A stretch of DNA of 64,000 nucleotides from Thermohalobaculum sp039821125 (GTDB taxonomy: Bacteria; Pseudomonadota; Alphaproteobacteria; Rhodobacterales; Rhodobacteraceae): assembly GCA_039821125.1 (NCBI GenBank), contig JBCBOR010000011.1, forward strand, positions 19,782-83,781, in the 5' to 3' direction. A program made the translations under genes and the position numbers. The notes under the pieces were generated by a model. That model did no database searches, was not told the DNA's origin, and worked only from the letters and a program-made list of their open reading frames with translations. Shown one piece after another: positions 61,176-64,000 of the stretch (its first letter is position 1; every line of letters begins with the position of its first letter).

Positions 61176-61979
61176 ATGGCATTTCCAACCGCGCTGGCGA
61201 TCAACGCCTCGGACAGTTCCGGTCTGGATGGCGTTCAGGCGGATCTTCGAGCATTTTCGTCCCTGAAGGTGTGCGGCACCTCTGCAATAACGGCGATCAC
61301 GGCGCAGAACTCCCAGACGGTGACGGCGGCCGAGATGGTCGCGCCCGCTCTGGTCGAGGCGCAGATCCGGGCGGTTCTGGACGATATGCCGGTCACGGCG
61401 GTGAAGGTCGGTGCGCTTGGCTCGTCCGAAATGGTCGAGACGGTTGCAGCAACGCTGGCCGATGTCTGCAACGTCCCGGTCGTCGTTGACCCGTTCATGG
61501 TCGCCCGATCGGGCGCGCACCTTGCCGATGACGCCACGGTGGCCGCCTTCAAGGAGCACATGCTCCCGCTCGCCGCCGTGGTGACCGCGAACATGGCGGA
61601 AGCGGCCCTTCTGGCGGGCACCGAGCGTGCCGGCAATCTCGGCGACATGATGGAGCAGGGGCAGGCAATCCATGAGATGGGCGCCAAGATGGTGATTGTC
61701 ACCGGTGGCCATGGCCAGAGCGACAGCAGCTATGACATCATGATCTCGGCCGAGCGCCCGCCTGTCCAACTCAGGGCCGATCGGCTCGAGCGCAAAAACA
61801 CCCGTGGACTCTCGAGCACCCTCAGCGCCGGGATCGCCGCGCATATCGCGCACGAGTTCGAGGCCTACGAATCCGTGCAATTCGCCAAGGTCTTCGTGAC
61901 CAGCGCGCTCGATGCCTCGGACAAGCTTACAAGCGGCGCCGGACCGGGTCCTGTCCACCAGATGCACAGGCTCTGGTAG
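61176..61979 (+). CDS. ThiD/PdxK-like kinase with altered active-site loop
   Basis: A 267-residue protein of the hydroxymethylpyrimidine (phosphate) kinase family. INASDSSGLDGVQADLRAFS, CGTSAITAITAQNSQ, VVVDPFMVARSG and VVTANMAEAALLAG match ThiD well. At the catalytic loop, where ThiD has K-N-T-H-G-T-G-C-T-L-S, this protein has K-N-T-R-G-L-S-S-T-L-S (residues 208-218). The Gly-Thr-Gly-Cys anion hole and catalytic Cys are therefore changed. Also ASDSSG lacks the usual Gly-Gly after it (GLDG instead of GGAG). It may have another substrate or be inactive as a kinase. GGAGCAGAG precedes the ATG. Divergent from the ABC transporter. Confidence 0.8.
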   Translation: MAFPTALAINASDSSGLDGVQADLRAFSSLKVCGTSAITAITAQNSQTVTAAEMVAPALVEAQIRAVLDDMPVTAVKVGALGSSEMVETVAATLADVCNVPVVVDPFMVARSGAHLADDATVAAFKEHMLPLAAVVTANMAEAALLAGTERAGNLGDMMEQGQAIHEMGAKMVIVTGGHGQSDSSYDIMISAERPPVQLRADRLERKNTRGLSSTLSAGIAAHIAHEFEAYESVQFAKVFVTSALDASDKLTSGAGPGPVHQMHRLW

Positions 61980-62097
61980 CGTGCACCTCTGCTTGGTCAG
62001 TCCGACCGGTGCGTCAGGGGTCGGGTCTCAATTCGGTTGAGGCAACCCGTCCAGCACGGTACATCGCGAGCAACGCGCTTTGCACGGGGAGCCCGCG

Positions 62098-62919
62098 ATG
62101 TTTGACGTCTTCACCCTCGAGAACCTCTTCAACCTGCTCGTACTCTTGTTCCTGCAGGCAGTGCTTGGGTTCGACAACCTGCTCTATATCTCGATCGAAA
62201 GCCAGCGCGCTCCGGTCGAGGTTCAGAAACAGGTCCGCCGCAACGGCATCCTCATGGCGCTGGGCCTGAGGATCGTTCTGCTGATCGTCATGCTGTTCCT
62301 GATCGATCTCCTCGCCGAGCCGTTCCTTGTCTTCGGATGGGAGGGTGTGATCACAGGCGGCGTCAACTTCTCGACCATCGTGTTCCTCTTCGGCGGCGCC
62401 TTCATCATGTACACCGCCGTGAAGGAGATCAAACACCTGCTCGAGTTGGAAGATCCGACCAAGGCCCATGAAAAGACACCGAAACCGGCGAAGGACGTGA
62501 TCTTCATGATCGTGCTGATGAACGCGATCTTTTCCTTCGATTCCATCCTGAGCGCGTTGGCGATTACAAAGGTGATCCCGGTTCTGGTGCTGGCGATCCT
62601 GATCTCGGGGATTGGGATGCTGCTGCTGGCCGACACGGTCTCGGATTTCATCAAGCGCAACCGGAAATACGAGGTCCTCGGCCTCTTCATCCTGCTGATC
62701 GTCGGGGTCGTTCTGCTGGGCGAGGCCGGGGTTTCTGCAGCTCATGCCATGCATGAGGAAACGCTGGGGATTCACCTGTTCGGCTATGCCGTCGAGCCCA
62801 TGTCGAAGACGACCTTCTACTTCTCGATCGCGGTTCTGGTGGCAGTGGATATCATTCAGTCCGGGTATCAGAAGAAGCTCGATGCGTTGCGTCGTGGCGA
62901 GCAGGAAGCCGGTCACTGA
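62098..62919 (+). CDS. TerC-family integral membrane protein
   Basis: A 273-residue membrane protein with about seven helices. The family Asp motifs are FDNLLYISIE (about 26-35) and FSFDSILSALAIT; both place an acidic residue within the membrane. TerC/Alx proteins export Mn(II) and are linked to tellurite resistance and metallation of exported proteins. The ATG at 62098 has GGGGAG upstream; no yybP-ykoY manganese riboswitch is recognisable in the 118 bp before it. It converges on the binding-protein gene across a long palindrome. Confidence 0.88.
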   Translation: MFDVFTLENLFNLLVLLFLQAVLGFDNLLYISIESQRAPVEVQKQVRRNGILMALGLRIVLLIVMLFLIDLLAEPFLVFGWEGVITGGVNFSTIVFLFGGAFIMYTAVKEIKHLLELEDPTKAHEKTPKPAKDVIFMIVLMNAIFSFDSILSALAITKVIPVLVLAILISGIGMLLLADTVSDFIKRNRKYEVLGLFILLIVGVVLLGEAGVSAAHAMHEETLGIHLFGYAVEPMSKTTFYFSIAVLVAVDIIQSGYQKKLDALRRGEQEAGH

Positions 62920-62923
62920 GCAT

Positions 62924-63004
62924 CGACGCGGGTGCGTCACGGACGGCACCCTACGCCATGTTGCGCTACATCCCGTAGGGTGCGTCCGTGACGCACCCGC
63001 GTCG
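62924..63004. repeat. Long palindrome (31-bp arms) between convergent genes
   Basis: The left arm 62924-62955 and right arm 62974-63004 are complementary over 31 bp with a single extra G in the left arm; the loop is 18 nt. The arms contain GGTGCGTCACGGACG/CGTCCGTGACGCACC and CACCCTACG/CGTAGGGTG. The structure probably serves as a bidirectional terminator for the two converging genes. The CGTAGGGTGCG core recalls a widely dispersed bacterial repeat family, so a non-autonomous mobile palindrome is possible. Confidence 0.85.
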
Positions 63005-63009
63005 AAGGG

Positions 63010-63834
63010 TCATTCCGGCAGAGCAACAATCTGGTAGATCGCATTGGCGCCGTCCGGCAGCGGGAAGTCGCCCAGGCTTGCGTCGATCAAGTCATAGATG
63101 CGCCCGCTCTCGTAGATCTGGCTGAGCGCGCGATCGACCGCGAGCCGCAGGCCCGCCTCGCCCCGGCGCAGCACGAGTGCATAGGGCTCAAAGCTCAGCA
63201 GATCCTCGCGCACGACGATCTCGTCCTGCAGTCCCATGGCATCGACCTGGAAGACCAGGATCGCCTGATCGCCGACATACATGTCGACCTCGCCATCGGC
63301 GAGCGCGCGCAATCCCGCGATGTGCGAGGTGTAAGTTTGCCATGTCGCGTCGATCTTGTTCCGCGCCACCAGATCCTCGGCCACCGGTTTCGCGGTCGTG
63401 GCCCGGAGATAGCCGATCGTGCCTTGCCGCTCCTCGAACAGAACCTCATAGCCGCCGGGCCGCGTCGCCAGTGCTGCGCCATCGACAAAGTAGAGGATCG
63501 AAAAATCGAGGCTCTCGCGCCGGGTCAGAGTGGCCGAGGCCGGGCCGCAATGGAGATCGGTCCGTCCCTCGGCAAGGGCCGGGAACCGCTCGGCGGCGGT
63601 CACGGTCACGTATTCGATGCCGACGCCCTTGCCGATTTTGCGCGCAACCTCATTACAGAGTGCGACAGCCAGCCCCTGCGGCGCGCCGGCCTGGTCCTTA
63701 TACGAAAACGGCGGCGCGTCAGCGCGGACGCCCAGCCGGATGATCCCGCGCTCCAGCACGGCGTCCAGAACGTCTGCGCGGGCGTCCCCCCATGCGGTGC
63801 TTGCCGCCAGCACCAATGCCAAGAACCTGATCAC
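63010..63834 (-). CDS. Polar amino-acid-type ABC substrate-binding protein (family 3)
   Basis: A 274-residue periplasmic protein with a signal peptide (residues 1 to about 20). IIRLGVRADAPPFSYKDQAG followed by APQGLAVALCNEVARKI is the SBP_bac_3 signature; CGPASATLTRRESLDFS is the second ligand-binding segment. It would bind amino acids or related small polar compounds. The start is a GTG at 63834 with GGGAGAGAA upstream. No permease or ATPase gene adjoins it in the window, so it is an orphan or the end of a set that lies elsewhere. Confidence 0.87.
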   Translation of the reverse strand: MIRFLALVLAASTAWGDARADVLDAVLERGIIRLGVRADAPPFSYKDQAGAPQGLAVALCNEVARKIGKGVGIEYVTVTAAERFPALAEGRTDLHCGPASATLTRRESLDFSILYFVDGAALATRPGGYEVLFEERQGTIGYLRATTAKPVAEDLVARNKIDATWQTYTSHIAGLRALADGEVDMYVGDQAILVFQVDAMGLQDEIVVREDLLSFEPYALVLRRGEAGLRLAVDRALSQIYESGRIYDLIDASLGDFPLPDGANAIYQIVALPE

Positions 63835-63941
63835 GTCATTCTCTCCCGTCCCTTGGACCTGACTATTGCCGCCAACAGCGCCGTTGCCAAGCCATCAGCG
63901 CATGCTAAAACGCCGCCACCACGCAGAGCTTAGAGGCCCCC

Positions 63942-64000
63942 ATGACCGAATTGACCTTCACCGAGCCCGTGGCCAAGACCATTGCCGGCGTCAAGGACGA
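63942..64000 (+). CDS. Start of a protein running off the window (unidentified)
   Basis: An ATG at 63942 opens a frame that stays open to the window edge (MTELTFTEPVAKTIAGVKD). AGAGGCCCCC stands upstream. It is divergent from the amino-acid-type binding-protein gene, 107 bp away. Too little is visible to name a family. Confidence 0.4.
   Translation, partial: MTELTFTEPVAKTIAGVKD

Noticed and set aside
61980..62097. yybP-ykoY-type manganese riboswitch before terC
   Set aside because: The region is only 118 bp and I could not find the conserved loop sequences or paired helices.

Overview
The window reads as a chromosome segment of a high-GC alphaproteobacterium of the Rhodobacterales/Roseobacter type. 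The support is indirect: dense GC-rich coding, peptide, TRAP, taurine-type and amino-acid transporter genes, a pob/pca aromatic-acid operon, a class of small EF-hand secreted proteins, and an intergenic palindrome of a kind I associate with Rhodobacteraceae. No rRNA, tRNA, CRISPR array, transposase or phage gene was seen.

Layout. 1-6.4 kb (minus strand): a complete dipeptide/oligopeptide ABC transporter (binding protein, two permeases, two ATPases) followed by two small secreted proteins. 7-15 kb: an orphan TRAP-type binding protein, a formylglycine-type sulfatase/phosphonate hydrolase-like enzyme, a large exported peptidase (beta-propeller + M28 + PDZ), aroQ and a Gfo/Idh/MocA oxidoreductase. 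15-45.6 kb: a large surface-polysaccharide locus. 45.8-47.8 kb: a sulfite-oxidase-family gene broken by an in-frame amber codon, overlapping a class IV aminotransferase. 47.9-50.8 kb: a ChrR-type cupin protein convergent with an ECF sigma factor, and a caspase-fold lipoprotein. 50.9-57.8 kb: an AraC regulator divergent from pobA, then a PcaD-PcaC fusion, pcaH, pcaG, a beta-keto-acid cleavage enzyme and pcaB. 57.8-63.8 kb: a NitT/TauT-type ABC transporter with an unusual permease, a ThiD-like kinase with an altered active site, a TerC membrane protein and a polar amino-acid binding protein.

The most interesting part is the polysaccharide locus. It combines parts of an ABC-dependent (group 2) capsule system with lipid biosynthesis. 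The capsule parts are two KpsS-type Kdo-transferase paralogues, KpsT, KpsM, KpsE, several glycosyltransferases, RmlA/B/C, an epimerase, three sulfotransferase-like proteins and a methyltransferase. The lipid parts are a 2525-residue iterative-type reducing polyketide/fatty-acid synthase (KS-AT-DH-nonconserved centre-ER-KR-ACP, no thioesterase), immediately followed by an alpha-oxoamine synthase. A short-chain dehydrogenase and an FAD oxidoreductase lie in the same locus. By analogy with the rhizobial RkpA/RkpG/RkpH set and with sphingoid-base synthesis, I infer that the synthase builds a saturated acyl chain, the oxoamine synthase releases it by decarboxylative condensation with an amino acid, and the dehydrogenase reduces the 3-keto group. 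The product would be a sphingoid-like amino-alcohol lipid, possibly the reducing-end anchor on which the KpsS-like enzymes start the exported glycan. KpsT is short and has no carbohydrate-binding domain, which fits export that depends on a conserved lipid terminus. No KpsD/Wza outer-membrane exporter, KpsC or RmlD is present in the window.
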